Shown here piece after piece: positions 18,697 to 31,005 of a stretch of DNA of 64,000 nucleotides. The stretch comes from Dokdonella sp. (GTDB lineage Bacteria; Pseudomonadota; Gammaproteobacteria; Xanthomonadales; Rhodanobacteraceae). The stretch lies in NCBI GenBank assembly GCA_019634795.1, contig JAHCAR010000004.1:1-64000 (forward strand), read 5' to 3'. Made by a program: the position numbers and the translations under genes. Within the stretch, counting starts at the first letter, position 1; each line of letters starts with the position of its first letter. The notes beneath the pieces were generated by a model. The model worked only from the letters and a program-made list of their open reading frames with translations. It ran no database searches and was not told where the DNA came from.

Positions 18697-19623
18697 ATGA
18701 CATTTCCGCGATCCATTCGTATCGGCCTGGGGGCGATCGTGTTTTGCGCAAGCAGCGCGGGAGCCGCCGACATCGTGACCGCGCCGCAGGGCGGTGTCGC
18801 GCGCTGGGCCGGACTCGCTGCCAGCGACTGCGGCGTCTACGGCAAGCGCTATCCTGCAGTCGATTCGGTCTGCTACTACCCGGTCGACATCCGCACCCGG
18901 CCGGGCACGCACGAAATCGCCCTGTGGGACCAGGACGGCAAGCAGCATCTCGGCACGCTGCGTGTCGAGAAGGCAGAATTCCCGCAGGTCGAAATGGAAC
19001 TGCCCGAATCACTCGACCGTTTTCTCGATCCTTCTGCCGAGGAAACGAAACGGGCCGTTGCCGAGCGGGCCGAGATCGGCAAGATTCTCGGCGGCAGCAT
19101 GGAACCCGCGCAGTTCTCGCTGCCGCTCGGCAGCCCCGCGGCGACCCTGCCGGCCAGCGCCGATGACTTCGGCAGCGAACGCTTGTTCAACAAGGAGCAT
19201 CGCAGCCTGCACAGCGGCCGCGACTATCCGGTTTCGCTCGGCAGTCCGGTCAAGGCGGTCGCCGACGGCACCGTGGTTCTCGCCGCCGAGCATTTTTTCG
19301 CCGGCAATTCGGTCTTCATCGACCACGGAGCGGGTCTGGTCAGCATGGTCTTCCATCTCGATTCGATCGCGGTCAAGCAGGGCGATGCGGTCAAGCGTGG
19401 TCAGACGATTGGCAAGGTCGGCAGTACCGGCAGGGCGACCGGCCCGCATCTCCACATCGGGCTGCGCTGGCTCGGCAAGCGTGTCGATCCGGCCTTGCTG
19501 CTGAACAACCCCAACGAGCTGCCTTCGGTCAGCGATACGCGCGCGGAGGCCCAGCGCAAGATCGACAAGGCCGAGCAGCGCGAACCCGACGAAGGCGAGA
19601 TGCCTGCCGACGAGGAAGACTAG
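18697..19623 (+). CDS. M23 family peptidoglycan metallopeptidase
   Basis: 308 aa from ATG 18697 with the strong ribosome site GGGGAG. It starts with a signal peptide ending near GAADIV. The M23 domain lies at ~160-275, with zinc ligands in HSGRDYPVSLGSPVKAVADG (first His and Asp) and in GPHLHIGLRW (HxH). The N-terminal half contains disulfide-candidate cysteines (SDCGVY, SVCYYP). The C-terminal tail is acidic (DEGEMPADEED). It would cut peptide cross-links of the wall in the periplasm; no LysM domain is visible. It is divergent from the SH3 gene. Confidence 0.92.
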   Translation: MTFPRSIRIGLGAIVFCASSAGAADIVTAPQGGVARWAGLAASDCGVYGKRYPAVDSVCYYPVDIRTRPGTHEIALWDQDGKQHLGTLRVEKAEFPQVEMELPESLDRFLDPSAEETKRAVAERAEIGKILGGSMEPAQFSLPLGSPAATLPASADDFGSERLFNKEHRSLHSGRDYPVSLGSPVKAVADGTVVLAAEHFFAGNSVFIDHGAGLVSMVFHLDSIAVKQGDAVKRGQTIGKVGSTGRATGPHLHIGLRWLGKRVDPALLLNNPNELPSVSDTRAEAQRKIDKAEQREPDEGEMPADEED

Positions 19624-19842
19624 CGACAGGACGGTCCGCGCCGTCTACGCGTGCATTGATTCGTTCGATCTGGCGTGTCGAAGCGTTTGCAAGATCCGGC
19701 AAGGCTTCGACGCGTCCTCCACGTACCGCCAAGAAAGGACAGGGCTGTTCTGCCATGTCCGACCGGTGGAGTGGAGGGCCGACGTGACGGGCGCCCAATT
19801 CGACCGGCTGCTTTGGTGTTGAATCCCCGGGCAAGCGTCGAA

Positions 19843-22332
19843 TCAATCGAACCCGTCTTTGAACAGGACGTCGGTCGTGCCGAAGATCTCGCCGTAGATC
19901 GCCAGGCCGCCATTGGTGGCACCGGCGAGTTGCGTGGCCACGAAACTTCCGAGCACCGCGCCATCGTCGATCGAGACCCGGACCACACGGTTGCTGCCGA
20001 TGCCGGCGGTCCAGAACGAGAGCCCGTCTGGATCCAGATTCATCGCGAACAATCCGCTCGGATCGGTCTCCCCGAGCGACAGGCGGGAGTAACTCATGAT
20101 CGTCGCTCCCGTTGCGGAGAGCCTGAATACGGCGTTCTCGCAGGCAACCAGGTACTCGCCGTTGGGGCGGCGACGCAGCGCATAGCAGCGTGAGTCCGGC
20201 AGTGTCGCCAGGTCCTCCAGCACCGAGCGCGTGCAGACATCGAAGCGGCGGATCGTGGCGTCTTCGGAGGTGTAGTGCAGCGTGCATTGGTCGGCATCGA
20301 GGTCGATCCAGTCCGTGCCGCGGGGTCCGGTCGGGATCACGAACGTGTCGATCCGCCGACCCAGCGGATCGAGCTTGACGACCGGCACCGCCGCATCCAG
20401 CGAGGGCGGACTGATCAGCCCCGCGTGGCCGACGTAGAGGTTGCCGGAGCGGTCCTGCACGCAGGACTCGGCGAACAGGCCCGCGGAAACGCCGCCGTAG
20501 GCCCCATCGAGCAATGCGCCGTTGCGCGAGAATCGGGCCAGTCCCGGTGTGGTTGCCGGACCGCCGGTATCGAAACGTGTCGCGATGACATCGCCGTTCG
20601 ACTTGAAGCACATGCCCGTTGTCGCCAGTGGCGCGGCCTGATCGAATGGCCAGGCGTCGATGAATTGCCCGTCGCTGGTGTAGCGATGGATCTTTCCCGC
20701 TCCTGCGAGCAGGACGAATCGCGTTCCCGGCGACAGGTCGTCGGTCTTGATCGTGATCGGCTTGCGTGGTGCGCCGAAGCCGCGCGTGGCGACACCGATG
20801 AAATTCGCCTTCGCGAATTGCATCGAAAAATCTTCATCCGCTTCGACATCGAGATCGCCGTTGATGATGACCGGAACCAGCGCCTCGGTCTGGCCTGGGG
20901 CGAAGTCCAGGGCCGGGGTCAGGTTGGCCTGGTAGTCGGGCGATACACCGCTGTTGGTGGCCGTGCCGGGGAAGTATGACTGCACCTTGACCCGGGTCGT
21001 GAACGGCGCCGGTTCCGAGAGGCGCACGGGAACCTGCACGGTCGTCGGCCCCGAATCGCCTTCGATGAACTCGACCGGGTCGAGCATCAGCGTCGGCGCG
21101 ACGATCACGTTCAATGCCGTTGCGCTGAACTCTGGCGCGAGCTGGCGGAGCGTGTTGACGCTCACGGATCCGATCGATGTGGGAACCGGGGCGATCGCGT
21201 AGTCGATCAAGGGAAAGCTGTCGCCCAGGGACGGAACGAGGCCCGCGGCGAACCTGACCTCGATGCGGCCGATGGATTCATTGATCGAACTGATCTGGGT
21301 ACCGACGACGAGATGGTCGCGCTGGTTGCCGGCCGGGCCCCCGATGTCGAAAGCCACGCTGCCGAACAGGCTCAACCCGCCGCTGATCGCCAGCGAGGCG
21401 TAGGGTGCGCCGGCTGTCGAGCCGATCTCGATGCGCGCTTCGTCGGCGACGCCCAGACTGCCGTTGATCGTTCCGCTCGCCCGCACGACCACCCAGTTGG
21501 GCACCGCGAGCTGCCGCGCCGGTCCGCCCAGGTCCAGCGACACGGCGTCCAGTTCGACGATCAGGGGCTCTGCCGGGGTTCCCGAACCTGCCCTGTTGAG
21601 TCCGAGACTCGCGAAATCGCCGAAAACCAGCGTGGTCTGGGTCGCGCGCAGGAGCCCGGCATCGTGTTCGATTTCGAGACGGTTGCCGGAATTGAAGCCG
21701 TGGAAACCGACGCTGCCGGTACCCTGGACGTCGAAGGTGCCGAAATTCACGAAGCGTGCCTGCGTACCGGTGGCGACGGTGTCTCTGAGGAACTCGGCGC
21801 TTCCAATGACCGTGAAAACCGCGCCGGCTGCGTTCGTGATCACCGTGCCGCCGCCCAGTGTCAGGCTGTTGCCGCTCGGCGCGGCCATGCTCCAGCTTCC
21901 CCGGTTCTCGATCGTGATGAATTTCTCGATGCGGGTCGGTGCCGTCAAGGTCGTGACAGCCGTTGCCGCAAGCACCACGGACCAGGAGAAGCCGACCTGG
22001 CCGAGCGTTCCCCCGGCCAACCTCAGCGCCGAAGTGACGGTGAGCTCGGGCAGGAATCCGCTCTCGTTCTCCAGGCGCGATCCGGCATTGAGCTCAAGCT
22101 CGTCGACCGTGCCGGCATCTCGCAGCCTCGCCGTCCCCGAATCGAGCCGCGCGACGTCGCCTGGCCCTGGAGTTCCGGCCGGAACTCCGCTGCCCGCTGC
22201 ACAGCCGCTCCAGTTGGCCGGTTCGTTCCAGGCACCGTCGGCCAGGGTCCAGACGCAGGTCGCGGCCCGCGACTCGCCAACGACCATGGCCAGGGAAACA
22301 AGCAGACCGATTGCGGTCCTGTGAATGTTCAT
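19843..22332 (-). CDS. Exported Calx-beta/propeller protein with LFKDGFD tail
   Basis: 829 aa from ATG 22332; the upstream in-frame part lacks signal character. A signal peptide (MNIHRTAIGLLVSLAMVVG) is followed by a WTLADGAWNEPANWSG segment typical of secreted beta-solenoid proteins. A long Ser/Thr/Gly-rich solenoid follows, then a Calx-beta-like domain (FIEGDSGPTTVQVPVRLSEP..DVEADEDFSMQF) and a C-terminal propeller region (HRYTSDGQF, RFSRNGALLDGAYG, RFDVCTRSVLED). It ends TDVLFKDGFD, one of the shared tails. It lies head to head with the beta-helix protein at 22583. Confidence 0.82.
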   Translation of the reverse strand: MNIHRTAIGLLVSLAMVVGESRAATCVWTLADGAWNEPANWSGCAAGSGVPAGTPGPGDVARLDSGTARLRDAGTVDELELNAGSRLENESGFLPELTVTSALRLAGGTLGQVGFSWSVVLAATAVTTLTAPTRIEKFITIENRGSWSMAAPSGNSLTLGGGTVITNAAGAVFTVIGSAEFLRDTVATGTQARFVNFGTFDVQGTGSVGFHGFNSGNRLEIEHDAGLLRATQTTLVFGDFASLGLNRAGSGTPAEPLIVELDAVSLDLGGPARQLAVPNWVVVRASGTINGSLGVADEARIEIGSTAGAPYASLAISGGLSLFGSVAFDIGGPAGNQRDHLVVGTQISSINESIGRIEVRFAAGLVPSLGDSFPLIDYAIAPVPTSIGSVSVNTLRQLAPEFSATALNVIVAPTLMLDPVEFIEGDSGPTTVQVPVRLSEPAPFTTRVKVQSYFPGTATNSGVSPDYQANLTPALDFAPGQTEALVPVIINGDLDVEADEDFSMQFAKANFIGVATRGFGAPRKPITIKTDDLSPGTRFVLLAGAGKIHRYTSDGQFIDAWPFDQAAPLATTGMCFKSNGDVIATRFDTGGPATTPGLARFSRNGALLDGAYGGVSAGLFAESCVQDRSGNLYVGHAGLISPPSLDAAVPVVKLDPLGRRIDTFVIPTGPRGTDWIDLDADQCTLHYTSEDATIRRFDVCTRSVLEDLATLPDSRCYALRRRPNGEYLVACENAVFRLSATGATIMSYSRLSLGETDPSGLFAMNLDPDGLSFWTAGIGSNRVVRVSIDDGAVLGSFVATQLAGATNGGLAIYGEIFGTTDVLFKDGFD

Positions 22333-22582
22333 CGTGTCGGGGCCTCCGCCCGGGCCTCCACGCGCGAATCGCGCGGCATCCAAGCCCATGCTCGCCTTCT
22401 GAACGACGAAGTGCCGCGATTCCGAACGCAGCCGCACTCCGTTGCGGTGCCGGAACCCATCCGCATCTTCCTGGGGAGTGCCTTCGAGCGCATCCGGCGG
22501 CGGAAATCACCCGACTGCGTTCGGTTCTCCCCTGCAGCGTCATTCCACTCGAGAAGGGGCCGTCGCTCCGGGGAGTTGCGTC

Positions 22583-25072
22583 ATGCTTTCATCGAAATGG
22601 CTGTATTACCTTGCCGTATCGACACTGCTGCTGTCGGCATCGGTCGTCCATGGCGCGCAGATCATCTGCGTTGACAGTGCCTCCGGGCTCGACAGCGCCC
22701 TGGGTTTCGCCGAAGTGGCTGATGTACGGATCAATCTCGTGCAGGGCAGCTACGACACCCGTATTACCCGGTTGAATCAGGATTTCGGGAGCTTTCCGTT
22801 CGATGCGGAGGGATCGATCACGATCGTCGGCGGATACAACGCGAACTGCACGTCGCGCAGTGCGAACCCTGCACTCACCGTGCTCTTCGGCGATGCCGAC
22901 ACCGACATCCTGATCCGGAACGGAATCGACGTGGAGTTCGAGTCCGTGACCTTCGAGAGCCTGCGCTACATGTCGATCGATGCCAACCAGTTCGGCTCGC
23001 CTGCAGAGCACAGCCTGCGCATGACCCGGGTTATGGCCCGCAATATGGGGCCGATCTCGGTCATTGCGAGCGAAGTTTCGCTCAACCAGGTCGCGATTAC
23101 CGGAAGCATCCCGTTGCCGCCACCGGCCAACAACTGCGCGTTCCTGGCCTTCGCCTTCGATCTCGACGTCGTGAAGGTGGAGAGTTCCCTTTTTGCGGAC
23201 AATGGCGGCGATGGCCTGTGCGTCGGCCACGATCCGGGTCGTGGCTGGGGCAATGCGTTCGTCTACAACTCGATCTTCTGGGGCAACGCCGGATACGATA
23301 TCGTCTCGGTCACCGACGAGAGCAGCTCGGACATCCTGCTGCGTGCGAACCTGCTGCAGACCACCAACATCGTTCCTGCACCGACTTCCCCGCCGTCGGG
23401 GACCCTGACGGCGAATCCGCAATTCGTCGATGCGGCCGGCGGTGACTACCGGCTCGGCGATTTTTCCCCGGCAAAGGACTCCGGCTACATACTTCCACCG
23501 AGCGGGCTACCCTCGATCGACATCCAGGGGTTGCCTCGCATCATCGGCGCAGGACTGGATCGTGGCCCGTTCGAAAACCAGGCGATCCCGACCCAGTTCA
23601 TCTACACCGTCACCAACACCAACAATTCCGGTTCGGGCTCGCTGCGCCAGGCGTTGATCAACGCCGAATCCGCAGGGGGTCTGAACGGCATCACGTTCAA
23701 CATTCCGGGAAGCGGCTGTCCGAAAGTGATCGCCTTGCAGAGCGAATTGCCGCCGATCACCCAGCCGCTCGTCATCCAGGGCTATTCGCAACCCGGCGCC
23801 ATCGGCAACAACAGCGAAAGCTCGTTCAACGCGAGCCTGTGCGTCGTGCTCGAAGACGCCGGGAGCGTATCGCGTGGACTGGTTATCGACGACACGGCAC
23901 CGCCGGATGCATCGGTCACCATCGAAGGCCTCGGATTCAATGGATTCGCGACGGCCGCCATCGACGTGCGCGGCGGCGGTGATCACCACATCCAGGGCAA
24001 CCAGTTCGCGGGCAGCGTCGGCGCGGTCACGCTCGACAACGGCAACTACGCGATCCGCGTCAGCCGGCTCGCCGCACCGGTGCTGTCCGGGACCCAGATC
24101 GGCGGCGACGAACCTGGCCAGCGCAACCTGATCGGCAGCGCGGCATTCGGGATCCTTCTCAATGGCGGCTTCGTGCGGGACACGCTGATCACCAACAACT
24201 TCATCGGCGTGGCCGCCAACGGCAGCAGCGCGCTGCCGAACAACTACGGCATCAGCAACACGGGCGCGCTCGACACCACGGTCAGGGGCAACTGGATATC
24301 GGGCAACGCCGTCGATGGCGTGTACGTCAACGGAACGGGAACCTATCTGACCGGCAATCGCATCGGCTTGCGTGCCGATACCAGCGGCGGCTCGAGCCTG
24401 CCGAACGGCGGCTGGGGCGTGCGCATCACCCACGCCGGCTCGGGTCTGCCTTCGTTGAATCTGGTCGGCAGCGGAATCGGCTATCTGAACGGCGTTCCGA
24501 TCCCGATCGGCGCCGGCAACACGATTGCCAACAACATTGCCGGTGGCATTCGCACGGACAGCGGCCTTGGTCATCGATTGAGCCGCAACCTCGTCTATGC
24601 CAACGGCCGACCCGAGATCGACATCGCCGAGGTCGGATTCACGTTCAACGACAACGACGGCGATGCCGCCGCTGCGACGCTGAGCAATCGTGGAATCAAC
24701 TATCCGCAGTTCGACGGCTTCCCGCGCGGCGGCCCGACTCAAGGCACGGTGGCTGGCACGCTGCAGTCGATCAACGGCGACTATCGCGTCGAGGTGTACT
24801 CCGCGCCGGCCTGCAACGGTGGCGGCCTCGCCACGGGCGAATCCCGCGTCTATCACGGCGCGAAAACGGTCTCGATCCGCAATGCGCCAAGCGGCCAAAA
24901 CGGCTCGGCCAGTTTCGGCATGCCGGTCAGCGCTTCTGCAGGGGCAGCGAACCTGATCGACCGCGGCTTCGTCATGCTGGCGATCGACCAGGATGGCAAC
25001 ACCTCGGAACTGTCGCTGTGCCTGCCCTACCAGTCGAACGACGTCATCTTCGCGAATGGCTTCGAGCCGTGA
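22583..25072 (+). CDS. Exported right-handed beta-helix protein with IFANGFE tail
   Basis: 829 aa from ATG 22583 with GGGGAG just upstream. Signal peptide MLSSKWLYYLAVSTLLLSAS is followed by a first beta-helix (VYNSIFWGN, NLVYANGRP rungs). The choice-of-anchor-Q-like block LPRIIGAGLDRGPFE follows, then GSGSLRQALINAES and a second helix with ITNNFIGVAANGSS repeats. The C-terminus is DVIFANGFEP. Domain order, the SLRQA block and the early C..SG segment match the protein at 2285-4720, so the two are paralogues. A large exported surface protein is likely. Confidence 0.85.
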   Translation: MLSSKWLYYLAVSTLLLSASVVHGAQIICVDSASGLDSALGFAEVADVRINLVQGSYDTRITRLNQDFGSFPFDAEGSITIVGGYNANCTSRSANPALTVLFGDADTDILIRNGIDVEFESVTFESLRYMSIDANQFGSPAEHSLRMTRVMARNMGPISVIASEVSLNQVAITGSIPLPPPANNCAFLAFAFDLDVVKVESSLFADNGGDGLCVGHDPGRGWGNAFVYNSIFWGNAGYDIVSVTDESSSDILLRANLLQTTNIVPAPTSPPSGTLTANPQFVDAAGGDYRLGDFSPAKDSGYILPPSGLPSIDIQGLPRIIGAGLDRGPFENQAIPTQFIYTVTNTNNSGSGSLRQALINAESAGGLNGITFNIPGSGCPKVIALQSELPPITQPLVIQGYSQPGAIGNNSESSFNASLCVVLEDAGSVSRGLVIDDTAPPDASVTIEGLGFNGFATAAIDVRGGGDHHIQGNQFAGSVGAVTLDNGNYAIRVSRLAAPVLSGTQIGGDEPGQRNLIGSAAFGILLNGGFVRDTLITNNFIGVAANGSSALPNNYGISNTGALDTTVRGNWISGNAVDGVYVNGTGTYLTGNRIGLRADTSGGSSLPNGGWGVRITHAGSGLPSLNLVGSGIGYLNGVPIPIGAGNTIANNIAGGIRTDSGLGHRLSRNLVYANGRPEIDIAEVGFTFNDNDGDAAAATLSNRGINYPQFDGFPRGGPTQGTVAGTLQSINGDYRVEVYSAPACNGGGLATGESRVYHGAKTVSIRNAPSGQNGSASFGMPVSASAGAANLIDRGFVMLAIDQDGNTSELSLCLPYQSNDVIFANGFEP

Positions 25073-25230
25073 ACTCTGCCCGGCACTGCCCGACGCGCCG
25101 ACGCCTCCCGTGCCGGCGGAGCCGGCCCGGGTTGGCAAGCAAAGTCAGCATGGCCGGTTCGGCAGCAGATGCGAATGGGGCCTGTTTCCCGCGCTACACT
25201 TGTGTTCGAATCGGGTACAGGTCGGCGACC

Positions 25231-25771
25231 ATGGTCGAGGATTCGCATTCCGAGCACACCACGGCCTGGTTGCTCGATCGCATACGGGAAGGGGACGACC
25301 GGGCCCGCGTCGATCTCGTCACACGGATCGAACCGCTGTTGCGCCGGTTTGCGCGCGGCCGCCTGCCGGTGCGACTGCGCGGCCAGCAGGACACGGCCGA
25401 CCTGATCCAGCTGACCTGGCTCAAGGTCCTCGACAGACTCGAAGCCATCAAGGTCGACGAACCGGGCGCATTCTTCGCTTACCTGCGCACCGTGCTCGTC
25501 AATGCCCTGCGCGAATCCCTGCGCCGCCAGGCACGCTCGCCGATCCTGCCCGATGCCGGGATCGAACTGGTGGCCAATGATGTTGACCTCGATGACTGGC
25601 TGGCCTGGGAGCAGTCGCTGGCGGCGTTGTCGCCGGAACAGCGGAGTCTCGTCCTGATGCGCTTCGAGTTCGGCATGAGCTTTCTCGAGATGGCCCGCGA
25701 GCTCGGCCAGAGCCCGGATGGCGTGCGCATGAAGGTCAACCGCGTGATTGCGCGCATGGCCGGACAGTCCG

Positions 25772-25782
<11 letters not shown>
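25231..25782 (+). CDS. ECF-type RNA polymerase sigma factor
   Basis: 183 aa from ATG 25231. Region 2 is ARVDLVTRIEPLLRRFARG..DTADLIQLTWLKVLDRL with FFAYLRTVLVNALRESLRRQ, and region 4 is LAALSPEQRSLVLMRFEFGM..REL..SPDGVRMKVNRVIARM. No anti-sigma gene follows. Instead the stop overlaps the start of a Ser/Thr kinase gene by 11 bases. That layout matches ECF groups paired with STPKs, in which phosphorylation of the sigma factor replaces anti-sigma release (known for the ECF43-like group; membership here is inferred). Targets are unknown. Confidence 0.88.
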
Positions 25783-28531
<2,749 letters not shown>

Positions 28532-28559
28532 CCCTGACCGTGCGTGCCGTTGCCATGCA

Positions 28560-29116
28560 CTAGTCGGCGGCCCGCTCGACGCAGCCCTGATCGAGGAAAA
28601 GCAGTTTCCAGCCTGCCTGCAGGGCGCGGACATCGAACGGAAACGGCAGCTTGTTGCCCTTTGTCGGAGCGCTGACTGCGGCCAGGCTCATCAGGTAGGC
28701 ATACAACGCTGAAACATCCTCGTCGCTCGATTCGGTGACGTGGTCGGACAGGAACGCCGGGTAAAGTTGAGTGCCGTCGTGGGCGATGCCTTCACGCATG
28801 GCGTTTACGAGCACTGCCTCGGACCAGTTGCCGAAGCCGGTGGCCGGATCGGGCGTTATGTTAGTCGAATTGCTCGTGCCGAACCCCGTCTTCAACGGAT
28901 AGCTGCCGGCATTGCGCGCACCGCGCTCGGCCGTGCGACAGGTGGCGCAGGAACCGGCACTGGCGAGCATTTCGCCGCGCTGCAGCTGGCTCGCCTCGAA
29001 CGTCTTGGCGGCCGGCACTTCGATCGGATCCAGCGCCGGGTGCCAGGCCAGGACGAAGACCCGGCGATGTCGATGACCTCCAGGGTCAGCGGGAACACAA
29101 TCACGCGTTTGAACAT
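28560..29116 (-). pseudogene. Broken cytochrome c (alcohol dehydrogenase-type c subunit fragment)
   Basis: The start ATG 29116 (GGAGG upstream, MFKRVIVF, membrane anchor) is out of frame with the rest. One base is missing from the GGG run at ~29060-29062; the next frame gives VFVLAWHPALDPIEVPAAKTF, then NSTNITPDPATGFGNWS and YPAFLSDH, typical of multiheme c subunits of membrane dehydrogenases. The heme site reads CATCRT instead of CxxCH: codon 28935-28937 is Arg where His is required. The reading frame then ends after WKLLFLDQG, where relatives continue with further heme domains. It is almost certainly non-functional unless there is a sequencing error, which the Arg and the truncation make less likely. 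Confidence 0.85.
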
Positions 29117-29514
29117 GGGCGGCCTCCACGTTGCGTGAATTGCGGCGCCAACAACCGGGCAGCCATCCGGCGCCGGTGCGGGACCTACTCATCCGACTGC
29201 GGCTCGGCGGGCGGCGAATTCGCAACAGACCGATGGTCCGTACGCAGTGGTCAGAGGTGCTCGCTCAAATCGCTGGGGGAATGCGTCGTAGCTGCGGAAA
29301 TGGACACAGACGTGCGCAGCCGGCTTCCGTTCGGGACTGCCCCCTACGCAAAAGTGGCGGTGTGCAAATTGTCGATGTGGCTTCTCGAACGGATCATGCG
29401 CAAATTTCTCTGCAGGCGAGCAATCAGGCGCGCATTCGCGTTGGGCGTAGGCGCCCAAGTCAAAGGGATCTTGCGGATACCACGACGATCGTGCCGCTTG
29501 TCCAGAGCCCCTCC
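29117..29514. other. Intergenic stretch, 400 bases, no gene seen
   Basis: No convincing ORF was found. A small inverted repeat TTGGGCG-TAGG-CGCCCAA lies at 29441-29458, without a clear T-run. It separates the broken cytochrome gene from the end of the exported propeller gene. Confidence 0.5.
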
Positions 29515-31005
29515 CTAGTCGAAACCGCTAGCGAAGATGCTCGGTTCGCGCCCGTCGGCATCGATCAGGCGTGCAACGCCGAAAGTGGGAAATGCGAGCG
29601 GATTTGAACCACGGGTATTGCCGGCATAGTAGAGGAATCCGGCCGGATCCAGCGTGATCGCCCGGCCGAAATCCGAATAGCCGAGCGAAGGCGCCGCCGC
29701 GTAAGTTCCCAGGCCAATTCCGCCTGATCCGTAGCTGGAGTCCTCCATGCTCGTCGGCAGCAGACGCATGCTGAAGAAGTAGGTGCCGTTTCCGTCGATT
29801 CGGTCCACCGTTGCCGCCAGCACGATCTTGCCGTTCGGCTGAATCAGCAGGTCGCCTGGCTGTTCGTTCGGGCCGACGCTGACCAGGTCCTCGGCCTCGA
29901 TGAGCAGGAAGCCGCCGCCGATCCCGGGGATCGTATTGAAGCTGCTGTCCGGGTTGCCGTCCGGAAGAAACCGAGTGACGTACAGGTCGCGGTCGCCTTC
30001 GAAAACGTCCTCGGTGCTTCCGAGCACGACCGCACGATCCGAGGCGTCGATGGCAAGTCCTCCTGCGATCGCCCGCAGGGTGGAATCCACCGATGTTTCG
30101 CCTCCCGCACCAAACGTCGTGTCGAGGCTTCCCATGGCGGTAAACCGGTATACGGTATTGAAGGTTTCCGTGCTGTCGAACTGATACTGGTTGCAAACCA
30201 CAAGGATCCGGCCCTGGCTGTCGATCTCGATATCGACGGCGTTGCTGTTGCGATCGACATAGTCGACGCGCACCGTTCCATCGATACCAAACGTCGAATC
30301 CGGGTTGAGGTCCTGTCCAAGGCGCGTGAGGAACAGGGACAATCGGCCGTTGGTCCGGCGAACCGAACCGGCCGCAACGGTCCGGTTCTGGTCGTCGGCG
30401 ACGACGGCCTGGAAGCGACTGTCGTCGAGTTCGTTGACCGCCGGTGCCCTGATAAACAGGCCCTCCAGGGAATCTCCCCGTGGACTGAATCGGGCCAGGC
30501 TTGCGCGATAGGTTCCGCCGGATTCGAGCTCGGCGGCAATCAGCAGGCGGCCGGTGGTATCCGTTGCCGAGTCGAAGGCGGTATAGCGTTCGCCGGGAAG
30601 TTGCGGTCGAAGTTCGGTCATCGCGACCATGCCGGGTCCCGTGTCTGCGGGTACGGGACCATAGTCGGTGGGCACTCCGTCCACGGAGAGTTCCGCCGCG
30701 CAGAGGGTTCCCACGATGGACCCTGTCGTCGAGAATCCGTCGCATCGCCCGGCCAGCAGTACGCTTCGATCCGTGCGCAAGTGCACTCCTACGAGCTTGT
30801 GCAGTCCCGAAACGAGGACTGGCCGTCGTCCTCCCGAAGCGAAGCCCGGGTCATAGAAGCCGTCGGTCGCGGGCGCAGGTCCGCAGGCCAGCAACAGGGC
30901 TGCACCGAGCACCAGTAGTACGGCCTGGCGCGGAAGGTACCTGGGCCGCCGGTGTTCGGCGGGTTCGCCGCGCATTGCCTCCCCGATTCGATGCGTTCCG
31001 CTCAC
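29515..31005 (-). CDS. Exported delta-60-repeat protein with IFASGFD tail
   Basis: 496 aa from GTG 31005, which overlaps the stop of the upstream gene (GTGA at 31002-31005), or 486 aa from ATG 30975. A hydrophobic signal follows (RQAVLLVLGAALLLACGPAPA), with LLAC resembling a lipobox, so it may be a lipoprotein. The body has delta-60-type repeats (GFYDPGFASGG, NPDSTFGIDGTVRVDY, SLDTTFGAGGETSVD, PDSSFNTIPG). It ends PSIFASGFD, the shared tail. The frame overlap suggests coupled translation with the propeller protein upstream. Confidence 0.82.
   Translation of the reverse strand: MSGTHRIGEAMRGEPAEHRRPRYLPRQAVLLVLGAALLLACGPAPATDGFYDPGFASGGRRPVLVSGLHKLVGVHLRTDRSVLLAGRCDGFSTTGSIVGTLCAAELSVDGVPTDYGPVPADTGPGMVAMTELRPQLPGERYTAFDSATDTTGRLLIAAELESGGTYRASLARFSPRGDSLEGLFIRAPAVNELDDSRFQAVVADDQNRTVAAGSVRRTNGRLSLFLTRLGQDLNPDSTFGIDGTVRVDYVDRNSNAVDIEIDSQGRILVVCNQYQFDSTETFNTVYRFTAMGSLDTTFGAGGETSVDSTLRAIAGGLAIDASDRAVVLGSTEDVFEGDRDLYVTRFLPDGNPDSSFNTIPGIGGGFLLIEAEDLVSVGPNEQPGDLLIQPNGKIVLAATVDRIDGNGTYFFSMRLLPTSMEDSSYGSGGIGLGTYAAAPSLGYSDFGRAITLDPAGFLYYAGNTRGSNPLAFPTFGVARLIDADGREPSIFASGFD

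Noticed and set aside
29441-29458. Inverted repeat TTGGGCG-TAGG-CGCCCAA as a terminator
   Set aside because: No T-run on either side; it is listed only inside the intergenic description.
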